Below, piece after piece: positions 55,675 to 64,000 of a stretch of 64,000 nucleotides of DNA. The notes under the pieces are model-generated. The model ran no database searches and had not been told where the DNA came from. It was given only the letters and a program-made list of their open reading frames with translations. How positions within the stretch are numbered: position 1 is the stretch's first letter; each line of letters starts with the position of its first letter. This stretch comes from Pseudomonas sp. ATCC 13867 (GTDB taxonomy: Bacteria > Pseudomonadota > Gammaproteobacteria > Pseudomonadales > Pseudomonadaceae), in contig NC_020829.1 in NCBI RefSeq assembly GCF_000349845.1, positions 186,001-250,000 on the forward strand, written 5' to 3'. The translations under genes and the position numbers were made by a program.

Positions 55675-57510
55675 ATGTGTGGAATCGTAGGCGCCATCGC
55701 CGAACGTAACGTGACCCCGATCCTCGTCGAGGGCCTCAAGCGCCTCGAATACCGTGGCTATGACAGCGCCGGGGTGGCGGTGGTGGACGCCAGTGGCGCA
55801 CTGGATCGCCGCCGCCGCGCCGGCAAGGTGTCCAGCCTGGAGCAGGCCATCGAGGAGCAGCCGCTGGCTGGCCGCCTGGGCATCGCCCATACCCGCTGGG
55901 CCACCCACGGCGCGCCCACCGAGGGCAATGCCCACCCGCACTTCTCCCACGGCGAACTGGCGGTGGTGCACAACGGCATCATCGAGAATCACGAGGCGCT
56001 GCGCGAAATGCTCAAGGCGCGCGGCTACGTGTTCACCTCGCAGACCGACACCGAGGTCATCGTCCATCTGCTGCACCTGCGGCTGACCGAGATGGGCGAC
56101 CTCACGGTTGCGCTCAAGGCGACGGTCAAGGAGCTGCATGGCGCCTATGGCCTGGCGGTGATCAGCGCCAAGCAACCGGACCGCATCCTCGCCGCGCGCA
56201 GCGGCAGTCCGCTGGTGGTCGGCCTGGGCCACGGCGAGAACTTCCTCGCCTCCGACCAGTTGGCGCTGCGCCAGGTGACCGACCGCTTCATCTACCTGGA
56301 AGAAGGCGATATCGCCGAGATCCGCCGCGACAGCGTCCAGCTGTGGGATGTGAAGGGCAACCCGGTGCAGCGCGAGGCCGTGCGCTACCACGAAGGCGCC
56401 GAGGCCGCCGACAAGGGCGAGTATCGCCACTTCATGCTCAAGGAGATCCATGAGCAGCCGTCCGTGGTGCAGCGCACCCTGGAAGGCCGTCTGGGCACCG
56501 GGCAGGTGCTGGTGGATAACTTCGGCCCGCAGGCCCGCGAGCTGCTGGCCAAGGTGCGCACCGTGCAGATCGTTGCTTGCGGCACCAGCTACCACGCCGG
56601 CATGGTCGCCCGTTACTGGCTGGAAAGCCTGACCGGCATTCCCTGTCAGGTCGAAGTCGCCAGCGAGTTCCGCTACCGCAAGGTGGCGGTGCACCCGGAC
56701 TCCCTGTTCGTCACCATCTCCCAGTCCGGCGAAACCGCCGACACCCTGGCCGCGCTGCGCTATGCCAAGGAGCTGGGCTTCCTCGCAAGCCTCTCGATCT
56801 GCAACGTCGCCACCAGTTCGCTGGTGCGCGAGTCGGACATGACCCTGCTGACCAACGCCGGCCCGGAAATCGGCGTGGCGTCCACCAAGGCCTTCACCAC
56901 CCAGCTGGTTGCCCTGTTGCTGCTGACCCTCGGCATCGGCCAGGTGCAGAAGCGCCTGAACGACGGCGTCGAAGCCGAACTGGTGAACGAGCTGCGTCGC
57001 CTGCCGACTCGCCTGGAAGAGGCGCTGGCGATGGACAAGGTGGTGGAGAAGGTCAGCGAGCTGTTCGCCGAGAAGCACCACACCCTGTTCCTTGGTCGTG
57101 GCGCGCAGTACCCGGTGGCGATGGAAGGCGCGCTGAAGCTCAAGGAGATCTCCTACATCCATGCCGAAGCCTACCCGGCCGGCGAGCTCAAGCACGGCCC
57201 GCTGGCCCTGGTGGACGCCGACATGCCGGTGGTCACCGTGGCGCCGAACAACGAACTGCTGGAAAAGCTCAAGTCCAACCTGCAGGAAGTCCGCGCCCGT
57301 GGCGGCGAGCTGGTGGTCTTCGCCGAGGGCGGCAGCGGTATCTCCAATGGCGAGGGCACCCACGTGGTGGGCATGCCGGCGATCCACGACTGCCTGGCGC
57401 CGATCCTCTACACCGTGCCGCTGCAGTTGCTGTCCTACTACGTCGCCGTGCTCAAGGGCACCGACGTCGACCAGCCGCGCAACCTGGCCAAGTCTGTGAC
57501 CGTGGAATAA
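55675..57510 (+). CDS. glmS: Glucosamine-6-phosphate synthase GlmS
   Basis: 611 aa. The N-terminal glutaminase domain has the catalytic Cys2 ([12 protein letters not shown]) and HTRWATHG. Two SIS isomerase domains follow ([39 protein letters not shown]) and the C-terminus [13 protein letters not shown] is intact. It makes glucosamine-6-phosphate from fructose-6-phosphate and glutamine, the first step to UDP-GlcNAc. Confidence 0.97.
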   Translation: MCGIVGAIAERNVTPILVEGLKRLEYRGYDSAGVAVVDASGALDRRRRAGKVSSLEQAIEEQPLAGRLGIAHTRWATHGAPTEGNAHPHFSHGELAVVHNGIIENHEALREMLKARGYVFTSQTDTEVIVHLLHLRLTEMGDLTVALKATVKELHGAYGLAVISAKQPDRILAARSGSPLVVGLGHGENFLASDQLALRQVTDRFIYLEEGDIAEIRRDSVQLWDVKGNPVQREAVRYHEGAEAADKGEYRHFMLKEIHEQPSVVQRTLEGRLGTGQVLVDNFGPQARELLAKVRTVQIVACGTSYHAGMVARYWLESLTGIPCQVEVASEFRYRKVAVHPDSLFVTISQSGETADTLAALRYAKELGFLASLSICNVATSSLVRESDMTLLTNAGPEIGVASTKAFTTQLVALLLLTLGIGQVQKRLNDGVEAELVNELRRLPTRLEEALAMDKVVEKVSELFAEKHHTLFLGRGAQYPVAMEGALKLKEISYIHAEAYPAGELKHGPLALVDADMPVVTVAPNNELLEKLKSNLQEVRARGGELVVFAEGGSGISNGEGTHVVGMPAIHDCLAPILYTVPLQLLSYYVAVLKGTDVDQPRNLAKSVTVE

Positions 57511-57534
57511 CCCGGTCACCGCAGCTCCACCCGC

Positions 57535-57563
57535 AGGGGGCCCGCGCATCGCGCCGGCCCCTT
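57535..57563 (+). terminator. glmS terminator
   Basis: Stem AGGGGGCCCGCGC / GCGCCGGCCCCTT (one mismatch) with a 3-nt loop, 24 bases after the glmS stop, followed by TGTTCGTTT. The 3' end of glmS is also a known Tn7 attachment target; no Tn7 is present here. Confidence 0.75.
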
Positions 57564-57840
57564 GTTCGTTTCCGTCCTTCGCGGCTCTCGCAACAAATCC
57601 GTCGCACGACTCCCGCCAAAGCTTCACGAAACCGTCCCCTGCCTGCCAAGTCGATAGGCCACCCTCAGCGCTGCAACCTGATCGGGTGCGCGCATCGCCG
57701 TAGCGGTTGCGCACGCCGCAACAGCGGGAGCCGGCGTGGCGCCGGTCACCACGGCAATGCAACGGGTGCTGGCGACTGATGACGATCGAAGGATTCGTAC
57801 CGACTGACTGTGTTCCATCCCGTGGCCCGGAGCTGGCGCG
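57564..57840. other. Spacer before the glycolipid cluster
   Basis: No gene or repeat of note. It presumably carries the promoter of the epimerase operon; the sequence just before the GTG at 57841 gives CCCGGAG as a possible RBS. Confidence 0.5.
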
Positions 57841-58842
57841 GTGAAGCTGCTGGTCACCGGCGCCGCCGGGTTCATCGGCTTCCACACCGCCCGGCGTTTG
57901 TGCCGTGAAGGGCATGAGGTGGTCGGTATCGACAATCTCAACGACTACTACAGCGTCGAGCTCAAGCTGGCCCGCCTGGCGCTTCTGCGGCAGCAGCGCA
58001 ACTTTCGTTTCGAACGCCTGGACATCGCCGATGCGCCGGTCCTGGCTGCGTTGTTCCAGCGCGAAGGCTTCGATAGGGTGATCCACCTGGCCGCCCAGGC
58101 CGGCGTGCGCTACTCGCTGGAGAACCCGCAGGTCTACGCCGACGCCAACCTCAGCGGCTTCGTCAACCTGCTCGAAGGCTGCCGCCACGCGCGGGTCGGC
58201 CATCTGGTGTACGCCTCCAGCAGCTCGGTGTACGGCATGAGCAGCCGCATGCCGTTCAGCACCGATGCGGCGGTGGACCAGCCGGTGTCGCTCTATGCCG
58301 CCACCAAGCGCGCCAACGAGCTGATGGCGCACACCTACGCGCACCTCTATCGCCTGCCGCTTACCGGCTTGCGCTTCTTCACCGTGTACGGCCCCTGGGG
58401 ACGCCCGGACATGGCGCTGTTCAAGTTCACCCGGGCGATTCTCGAAGGCCGGCCCATCGAGATCTACAACAACGGTGAGATGTCCCGCGACTTCACCTAC
58501 ATCGATGATGTGGTGGAGGGACTGCTGCGCATCCAGGACCGTCCGCCCGAACCGGGTGAGCACGGCGAGGCGCCGGTGGCGCTCTACAACATCGGCCGGG
58601 GTGAGCCGGTGCGTCTGCTCGACATGGTGGAGTGCGTCGAATGCGCGCTGGGCCGCCGGGCCGTCCGCCACTATCTGCCGCTGCAGCCGGGTGATGTGCT
58701 GCAGACCTGGGCCGACGTCGAGGCGCTGGCGCAGCGCACCGGCTTCCGTCCGGCGACGCCGCTGCAGAGCGGGGTCGAGCGTTTCGTCCATTGGTACCGC
58801 GAGTTCCATGCGGTGGAAGAGCCCTGCGCCGGCGCGGCGTGA
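57841..58842 (+). CDS. UDP-glucuronate 4-epimerase-like NAD-dependent epimerase
   Basis: 333 aa, GTG start. Extended SDR: GAAGFIGFHTARRL (NAD motif), the block DNLNDYYSVELKLARLALL, catalytic YAATK, and TVYGPWGRPDMALFKFTRAI with SRDFTYIDDVVEG. The DNLNDYY and YGPWGRPDMA signatures are those of UDP-GlcA 4-epimerases (LpsL/Gla type), which make UDP-galacturonate. Downstream genes encode a GT2 and an ArnT-type transferase, 25 and 3 bases apart in turn. A role in supplying GalA for LPS decoration is inferred. Confidence 0.85.
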   Translation: MKLLVTGAAGFIGFHTARRLCREGHEVVGIDNLNDYYSVELKLARLALLRQQRNFRFERLDIADAPVLAALFQREGFDRVIHLAAQAGVRYSLENPQVYADANLSGFVNLLEGCRHARVGHLVYASSSSVYGMSSRMPFSTDAAVDQPVSLYAATKRANELMAHTYAHLYRLPLTGLRFFTVYGPWGRPDMALFKFTRAILEGRPIEIYNNGEMSRDFTYIDDVVEGLLRIQDRPPEPGEHGEAPVALYNIGRGEPVRLLDMVECVECALGRRAVRHYLPLQPGDVLQTWADVEALAQRTGFRPATPLQSGVERFVHWYREFHAVEEPCAGAA

Positions 58843-58867
58843 CGGGCCACGGAGCACGAGTCCGAGC

Positions 58868-59608
58868 ATGACCCACAGCCCTTGCGTGTCGGTGCTGATT
58901 CCGGCCAGGAATGAAGCGGAGAACCTGCCCGGACTTCTCGACGAGGTCCGCCTGGCCCTGGCCGGCGAGGCATTCGAAGTCATCGTGGTCGACGACGGCA
59001 GCAGCGATGCCACCCGCGCCGTGCTGCAGGGCCTGCAACAGGATGGCTACGCCGAGCTGCGGGTGCTGGTTCACGCGCGTTCGCTGGGCCAGAGCACGTC
59101 CATCTACCACGCCGCCGAAGCCGCTCGCGGCCATTGGCTGGCGACCCTGGACGGCGACGGGCAGAACGATCCGGCGGACATCCCCGGCATGCTCGCCCTG
59201 GTGCGCGCCGCCGACTGCCCCGCAGGCCTCAAGCTGATCGCCGGGCATCGCGTGAAGCGCCAGGACAGCGCCAGCAAGCGCTGGGCCTCGCGCTTCGCCA
59301 ATCGCCTGCGCGGGCGCCTGTTGCGCGACCAGACCCCGGACACTGGCTGCGGCCTGAAGCTGATCGAGCGCGAAGCCTTCCTGCGTCTGCCGTACTTCGA
59401 CCACATGCACCGTTTCATCCCGGCGCTGATCCAGCGTCACCAGGGCGTCATGCGCGTGCATCCGGTGAACCACCGGCCGCGCCACGCCGGGGTGTCCAAG
59501 TACGGCAACCTTGACCGTGCTCTGGTAGGCATCCTCGATCTGTTCGGCGTCTGGTGGCTGATCCGCCGCACGCGCCTGGATGCCGTTCCCCACGAACTGG
59601 GGCGCTGA
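58868..59608 (+). CDS. GT2 polyprenyl-phosphate sugar transferase (ArnC/DPM1-like)
   Basis: 246 aa. GT2 motifs: VSVLIPARNEAENLPGLLDE, VVDDGSSD, TLDGDGQNDPADIPGML (DxD region) and GCGLKLIERE. The C-terminus has one hydrophobic stretch (ALVGILDLFGVWWLI) in place of the two or more helices of ArnC. It would load a sugar on undecaprenyl phosphate, comparable to Rhizobium RgtE (GalA) or Bordetella LgmA. It is placed between the epimerase and the GT-C enzyme. Confidence 0.85.
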   Translation: MTHSPCVSVLIPARNEAENLPGLLDEVRLALAGEAFEVIVVDDGSSDATRAVLQGLQQDGYAELRVLVHARSLGQSTSIYHAAEAARGHWLATLDGDGQNDPADIPGMLALVRAADCPAGLKLIAGHRVKRQDSASKRWASRFANRLRGRLLRDQTPDTGCGLKLIEREAFLRLPYFDHMHRFIPALIQRHQGVMRVHPVNHRPRHAGVSKYGNLDRALVGILDLFGVWWLIRRTRLDAVPHELGR

Positions 59609-59611
59609 GGC

Positions 59612-61207
59612 ATGGCGAGCCAGGGCGACTCCGGCAATTCGCTTTCCCGCCTGGCGCCGCCGCGCGCGAGGGTCGGCGCGCGGTATTCCTGGTGGTGGCG
59701 CTGCGCCGAGCGGCCCTGGTTGCTGCTGGCGCTGGCGGCCCTGCTGCTGGGGGCCGGCCTGGGGCTGCGCCAGCCGAGCAACGTCGATGAGGAGCGCTTC
59801 CTCGGCGTGGCCCTGGAGATGCTGCAGAACGGTGACTGGCTGATCCCCCATTGCGCCGCGGAAATCTACCCGGACAAGCCGCCGCTGTTCATGTGGCTGG
59901 TGGCGCTGCTGCTGCGCCTGGGGCTGGCGCCGAACCTGGCGCTGTTCCTGCCGGCCTTCGGCGCCGGCCTGGTGGCCACCGCCTGTCTCTACGACCTCGG
60001 CCGCCGTCTGTGGAAGCGCCGTATCGGGTTGATCGCCGGGCTGCTGTTCCTGGCCACCTACCAGACCTATTCGGTGCTGCGCGACGGCGCTATCGACGGC
60101 TTCCTTTGCCTGTGGATCAGCCTGGGCGTCTACGGCCTCTGCCGCCACCTGCTGCTCGGCCCGGCGTGGTGCTGGTTCTACCTGGCCTGCGCGGCGATGG
60201 GGCTGGGCATCATCAGCAAGGGCGTGGGTTTCCTGCCGGCGCTGATGCTGATTCCCTACGCCTATGCCGTGCGCCAGGGATGGGCTGGCGTAGTGCGCAT
60301 GCCCGGCCAGGCGCGCGCCTGGTGGCTGGGCCTGCTGGTGGCCCTGGTGGTCATCGCGCTGTGGCTGGTGCCGGTGGCGCTGCATGTGCTCTGGAGCGGC
60401 AGCGCCGATGGCCGCGCCTACCTCGACGACATCCTCCTGCAGCAGACCGCCAAGCGCTACGCCAGCGCCTGGCAGCATCAGGAGCCGTTCTGGTACTTCT
60501 TCGTCAAGGTCATCCCGCAGTACTGGCTGCCCTTGCTGCTGGTCCTGCCGTGGGCGGTGCCTGCCTGGCGCCGGCAACTGGCCCGGCGCGACGGACGCCT
60601 GCTGGTGCTGCTCGGCTGGGTGGCGCTGGTGCTGCTGTTCTTCAGCCTGAGTTCCGGCAAACGCAAGCTCTACATCTTCCCCGCGCTGCCCGGGCTGGTG
60701 CTGGCCGTGGCGCCGTTGCTGCCCTGGCTGCTGCGCCGCTGGTTCGCCGAGCGGCCGAGGGCGCGCAAGGTCTTCCTGGGCGTCGCGCTGTGCTGGTTCG
60801 CCGCCTGGTTCGCCCGTGGCTTCGTCGAGCCGTTGCGCGATCCCGGCGATGACCGTCGTCCGCTGATGGCCGAGGTGGCGCGCCTGAGCGGCGGCGCCGA
60901 GCTGGTGCTGACCCACTGGCGAGAAGGCCACTGGCTCTACGCCCGCCAGCCGCTGGTGCACTTCGGCCTGGACACCCCGGCCCCCTTGAGCAAGGCGCTG
61001 ACCTGGCTGCGCGGCCATCCGCAAGCGGTGGCGATGGTCCGTGCCGAAGATCTCGAGCGCTGCTTCCGTCGCGAGCGCGCCCGCGAGGTGACGGGGGACT
61101 ACGAGGAGCGCTGGTTCCTGGTCGGCGCCGATGCCGACAACGGCCAGTGCGCCGACGACGCTTCCGCCCCGGCCTACCGCTTCGCCTGGAAGCGGCCGCT
61201 TTCATGA
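59612..61207 (+). CDS. ArnT-like GT-C glycosyltransferase
   Basis: 531 aa with about 10-12 membrane helices. The first periplasmic loop has the GT-C acidic pair NVDEERFLGVALEML, with EIYPDKPPLFMWLVALLL just after it, as in ArnT/PMT family enzymes. It would transfer a sugar from polyprenyl phosphate to lipid A or the LPS core on the periplasmic face. Compared with ArnT the cluster lacks the aminoarabinose synthesis genes, so L-Ara4N is unlikely. GalA is suggested by the upstream epimerase. Confidence 0.85.
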   Translation: MASQGDSGNSLSRLAPPRARVGARYSWWWRCAERPWLLLALAALLLGAGLGLRQPSNVDEERFLGVALEMLQNGDWLIPHCAAEIYPDKPPLFMWLVALLLRLGLAPNLALFLPAFGAGLVATACLYDLGRRLWKRRIGLIAGLLFLATYQTYSVLRDGAIDGFLCLWISLGVYGLCRHLLLGPAWCWFYLACAAMGLGIISKGVGFLPALMLIPYAYAVRQGWAGVVRMPGQARAWWLGLLVALVVIALWLVPVALHVLWSGSADGRAYLDDILLQQTAKRYASAWQHQEPFWYFFVKVIPQYWLPLLLVLPWAVPAWRRQLARRDGRLLVLLGWVALVLLFFSLSSGKRKLYIFPALPGLVLAVAPLLPWLLRRWFAERPRARKVFLGVALCWFAAWFARGFVEPLRDPGDDRRPLMAEVARLSGGAELVLTHWREGHWLYARQPLVHFGLDTPAPLSKALTWLRGHPQAVAMVRAEDLERCFRRERAREVTGDYEERWFLVGADADNGQCADDASAPAYRFAWKRPLS

Positions 61208-61232
61208 GTTTCCACTTCCCGGGAGTCCGAAT

Positions 61233-62204
61233 GTGAACCGAGCCGTCGACAGCGTGGACATCCTGTCGCTGCATCCCCCGCGCCGCCGTCTCGATCGGCG
61301 CGCCTGGCTATCCCTGGCGCTGGTCGTGGCGCTGCTCCTGCCGGCCGTGACGCTGGTACTCACCGGGCACTGGCAGCAGCGGGCCTACTTCTACATCAGC
61401 AGCCAGCTGCACGCCGCCGAGTGGGCCGGGCGCAGCGTCTGGCTGCCCGACTACAAGGTGGTGATCGACGCGCTGCCGGTGAAGGGCATCGAGTCCGACC
61501 TGTCCGCCATCAGCTACGACTTCGACCAGGACCGCCTGATCGCCGTGACCAATGCCGGGGCCATGAAGCTGGCGGTGTTGAGCAAGACCGGCGAGCTGCT
61601 GGCGCAGTACCCCATGAACGGCTTCCAGGATGTGGAGGGCGTGGCCTACCTGGGCGGTGGCCTGGTGGCGGTGTCCGATGAGAACCTCCAGCAGATCGAT
61701 TTCTTCGCGCTGCCCGAGCGGCCTGGCCAGGGGATAGACGCTCGCGACGCGCAATCGATCGCCCTGGCGATCAACCCGAGCCTCCACAACAAGGGCTTCG
61801 AAGGGCTCACCTATGACGCCGGGCATGACCGCCTGTTCATCGGCAAGGAACGCGGCCCGCGACAGATCTACGAAATCACCGGCGTACGCGCCAGCCTTGC
61901 CGGCAAGTTGCAGCTCAAGGTGATCGACCACAGCGCCTGGGTGAAGCGCAGCGTCTTCGGCACCGACATCTCCGATCTCCACTACGACCGCAAGAGCGGC
62001 CATCTGCTGGTGCTCAGCGAAGAGTCGCGGCTGATCATGGAACTGGATGGGCAGGGCGGCCTGGTCAGCTTCCGCTCGCTTGGCGGTTTCGGCGACCTGG
62101 AGCACGGCGCGCCCCAGGCCGAGGGGCTGAGCATGGACGCCGACGGCAATCTCTACGTGGTCAGCGAGCCGAACCTCTTCTATCGCTTCGAGAGGCAGCG
62201 CTGA
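61233..62204 (+). CDS. SdiA-regulated domain protein, membrane-anchored
   Basis: 323 aa from the GTG at 61233 with GGGAG upstream. One N-terminal membrane helix (LSLALVVALLLPAVTLVL, about 26-43), then a beta-propeller-like SdiA-regulated/esterase-type domain: GIESDLSAISYDFDQDRLIAV, KGFEGLTYDAGHDRLFIG, HYDRKSGHLLVLSEESRL and AEGLSMDADGNLYVV. The family has no fixed function; E. coli YjiK is a member. Location 25 bases after the GT-C gene suggests a periplasmic accessory role. Confidence 0.82.
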   Translation: MNRAVDSVDILSLHPPRRRLDRRAWLSLALVVALLLPAVTLVLTGHWQQRAYFYISSQLHAAEWAGRSVWLPDYKVVIDALPVKGIESDLSAISYDFDQDRLIAVTNAGAMKLAVLSKTGELLAQYPMNGFQDVEGVAYLGGGLVAVSDENLQQIDFFALPERPGQGIDARDAQSIALAINPSLHNKGFEGLTYDAGHDRLFIGKERGPRQIYEITGVRASLAGKLQLKVIDHSAWVKRSVFGTDISDLHYDRKSGHLLVLSEESRLIMELDGQGGLVSFRSLGGFGDLEHGAPQAEGLSMDADGNLYVVSEPNLFYRFERQR

Positions 62205-62252
62205 GGCGGCTTTTCGATAACCGCGAGGGCCTCTTCCGAATGCCGCCGGGGC

Positions 62253-62900
62253 TCAGTGGCTCTGCGCGCCGGCGCCTCCGGCCTGGCGCCGGATCAGCGC
62301 CAGGTTGCGCAGGTAGACCAGGATGCCGAAGGACTGGCCGAGGATGATGATGGGGTCGCGCTGCGCCACGGCGTAGCTGAACAGCAATACGCTGCCAGCC
62401 ATCGACAGGTACCAGAAGTGGATCGGGTTGACCGGCCGGCCAGCGCGCTCGGAATACCACAGTTGCAGCACGAAGCGCCCGGTGAAGAGCGTCTGGCCGA
62501 ACATACCGATCGCGGTCCAGAGCGGGTCGGCGCCGGTGATCGCCTTGAGCATCGGCTCGGGCTTCGACATCCAGCCCAGCGCGATGGCCACCGCCGCCCA
62601 GGTCAGCCAGGGCCAGGCGAAGAACAGTGGCCGGCCACCGCCGTGGCGGCGGTCCAGTTCCAGGTTGCGCAGGTAGATGGCCAGGCCGGCGAGCTGCCCC
62701 AGGCAGATCACCAGGTCGCGCTGGTGGGTGGCGTAGGCCAGCAACAGCACCGCTCCGGCGCAGCTGAAATACCAGAAATGCACCGGCATCAGGCTCTTGC
62801 GCGCGCGCTCGGACAACACCCACTGGACCAGGAAGCGGGCGGAGAAAGCCGCCTGCGCGAGCAGTCCGATGGCGAACCACAGTGGATTGGCGGCGTTCAA
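62253..62900 (-). CDS. Tandem LAB_N (lipid-A-disaccharide synthase N-terminal domain) membrane protein
   Basis: 215 aa from a TTG at 62900 with GAGGGG upstream. Two homologous halves: NPLWFAIGLLAQAAFSARF ... MPVHFWYFSCAG ... GQLAGLAIYLRNL, and DPLWTAIGMFGQTLFTGRF ... NPIHFWYLSMAG ... GQSFGILVYLRNL. Each is a LAB_N/PQ-loop-like three-helix unit, usually single and often found near lipid A glycosyltransferases. It is convergent with the preceding operon. An internal duplication has given a six-helix protein, possibly a flippase- or transporter-like partner; the function is unknown. Confidence 0.82.
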   Translation of the reverse strand: MNAANPLWFAIGLLAQAAFSARFLVQWVLSERARKSLMPVHFWYFSCAGAVLLLAYATHQRDLVICLGQLAGLAIYLRNLELDRRHGGGRPLFFAWPWLTWAAVAIALGWMSKPEPMLKAITGADPLWTAIGMFGQTLFTGRFVLQLWYSERAGRPVNPIHFWYLSMAGSVLLFSYAVAQRDPIIILGQSFGILVYLRNLALIRRQAGGAGAQSH

Positions 62901-63474
62901 GCGGGGCCCCTCGTCGGATCGTCGAGAGCCGCGCCGGGCGCGGCCTGTAGCACAGCCGGAAGCATAGAGGCGGCAGATGTCGCTTTGGTGGCGGCGGCGG
63001 AAGGTCGAGTCGGGCGATTCGCGGCGGGATGGAGCGATGGCGACGGGCGGGATCAACATTCCCCCGGTGCCTGCACGTCCGGGGGTGTGGACGGGGCACC
63101 GAGGCCAGGCGGCAGGAGCCGCAACACGAGGGGAATGGAAATCGACCTTGTCTTGTGGACAAGGTCGGACTCCGACCCTTCGAGGGGTACCTGACAAGTC
63201 TCCCGAAGGGTGCGAGAGCGCGCCAACGATAGAAGCTGGCCACTAGCCGGTCAATCGAAAACGACAAACGCCTGTTGGGCATGTTCGATATTCGAACCGA
63301 AACGTGACGGAGAACAGTGGATTTCGTTAGCCGGCTATCGGAGGTTGTCTATACTGTTTCCAAATGTGTCGGCGAAAAATCACCGGGTTCAGGTGACGAT
63401 TCGTCCGATGCGAGGCGGCCAGGGACTTCCGCTCAGACACCCGGGAAGCAGTTCAACCCAACAAGAGAAGCCCC
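62901..63474. other. Spacer upstream of the LAB_N and MFS genes
   Basis: No gene seen. A perfect hairpin GACCTTGTC-TTGTG-GACAAGGTC lies at 63144-63166. It overlaps a second dyad GGTCGGA-C-TCCGACC (63163-63177), so two mutually exclusive folds are possible. The MFS ribosome binding site is AAGAGAAG near 63462-63469. Confidence 0.5.
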
Positions 63475-64000
63475 ATGAACGCACCTGCCTCCGTACCGCA
63501 GTATTCCGCCCATGAGCGCCGCTCGCGCATTCTCGCCATCGTCGGCGCATCGTCGGGCAACCTGGTGGAGTGGTTCGACTTCTACGTCTACGCCTTCACC
63601 GCCCTGTACTTCGCCCACGCCTTCTTCCCCTCGGACAACCCGACGGTACAACTGCTCAACACCGCCGGGGTGTTCGCCGCCGGCTTCCTGATGCGTCCCA
63701 TCGGCGGCTGGATGTTCGGCCGCATCGCCGACAAGAAGGGCCGCAAGACCGCGATGATGATCTCGGTGCTGATGATGTGCGGCGGCTCGCTGGCGATTGC
63801 CGTGATGCCGACCTACGCCACCATCGGCGTTGCAGCGCCCGCCCTGCTGCTGCTCGCGCGGCTGTTCCAGGGGCTCTCGGTGGGCGGCGAGTACGGCACC
63901 AGCGCGACCTACATGAGCGAGGTGGCGCTCAAGGGCCAGCGCGGCTTCTTCGCCTCGTTCCAGTACGTCACCCTGATCGGCGGCCAACTGCTGGCGGTGC
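63475..64000 (+). CDS. MFS dicarboxylate-type transporter (KgtP/PcaT family), cut by the right window edge
   Basis: 175 codons from the ATG at 63475, open to the edge. [29 protein letters not shown] and [19 protein letters not shown] match the N-terminal half of the transporter at 10661-11968, of which it is a paralogue. Substrate not assignable. Confidence 0.85.
   Translation, partial: MNAPASVPQYSAHERRSRILAIVGASSGNLVEWFDFYVYAFTALYFAHAFFPSDNPTVQLLNTAGVFAAGFLMRPIGGWMFGRIADKKGRKTAMMISVLMMCGGSLAIAVMPTYATIGVAAPALLLLARLFQGLSVGGEYGTSATYMSEVALKGQRGFFASFQYVTLIGGQLLAV

Noticed and set aside
57511..57840. Tn7 insertion at the glmS attachment site
   Set aside because: The glmS 3' end is followed by a terminator and an ordinary spacer, with no Tn7 ends or tns genes.
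54787..59013. Very long open frame antisense to glmR, glmS and the epimerase
   Set aside because: It is the complement of three well-identified genes; long antisense frames are expected at this GC content, and its translation is low-complexity His/Gln/Gly/Ala/Val-rich.

Overview
The window is chromosomal DNA of a high-GC gammaproteobacterium, almost certainly a Pseudomonas of the P. aeruginosa / P. nitroreducens / P. citronellolis side of the genus. Evidence: the block zur-znuCB / znuA / nrdJab / thrB / DUF2782 / polA / ErsA sRNA / engB / cytochromes c / dsbA / dgcH-like has the order I remember from P. aeruginosa PAO1, as do metNIQ, glmR-glmS and the tonB2-exbB1-exbD1 set. The intergenic regions carry typical Pseudomonas paired inverted repeats (GTAGGAGCGAGCTTGC...). 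No phage, IS element, CRISPR array, rRNA or tRNA was recognised.

Layout. 1-7947 is an organosulfur scavenging locus: a truncated SsuC-like permease, a divergent sulfonate-type binding protein, a LysR regulator, a Cys-rich leader peptide (found by eye), a TonB-dependent receptor and two TauD/AtsK-type dioxygenases. 8022-17485 holds an 8-oxoguanine deaminase, an SDR, a dicarboxylate-type MFS carrier, an AraC regulator, a gamma-glutamyltransferase, a Tsx-like outer-membrane channel, a RutR-like TetR and a YigZ protein. 17946-24771 holds a chemoreceptor and xdhABC. 25122-27511 is ahpC-ahpF. 27672-31993 holds cardiolipin synthase, an amidase, an RBBP9-like hydrolase and a ChaC-like cyclotransferase. 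32395-34382 is tonB-exbB-exbD. 34868-41089 holds the methionine (metNIQ) and zinc (znuABC/zur) importers around a small lipoprotein. 41671-57510 is a core block: class II ribonucleotide reductase, homoserine kinase, DNA polymerase I, ErsA, EngB, cytochromes, DsbA, a diguanylate cyclase, GlmR and GlmS. 57841-62900 is a probable glycolipid-decoration cluster: UDP-glucuronate 4-epimerase, GT2 transferase, ArnT-type GT-C transferase, an SdiA-regulated-domain protein and a convergent tandem LAB_N membrane protein. A second dicarboxylate-type MFS gene runs off the right edge.

How it fits together. Several parts address nutrient scarcity: sulfur (sulfate-ester/sulfonate dioxygenases with TonB-dependent uptake, methionine import), zinc (Zur-controlled import) and purines (8-oxoguanine deaminase, xanthine dehydrogenase, Tsx-like channel). 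The TonB2-ExbB1-ExbD1 set could energise the receptor at 3555-5939. The most interesting points are the Cys-rich leader peptide upstream of the sulfur receptor operon, a galacturonic-acid-type lipid A/LPS decoration pathway assembled in one cluster, an xdhB gene whose 3' end has been extended through a paired repeat, short tandem repeats abutting two repeat pairs, and a near-symmetrical 129-bp inverted repeat between ahpC and ahpF. Gene identities rest on reading the translations against remembered families; no database search was run.
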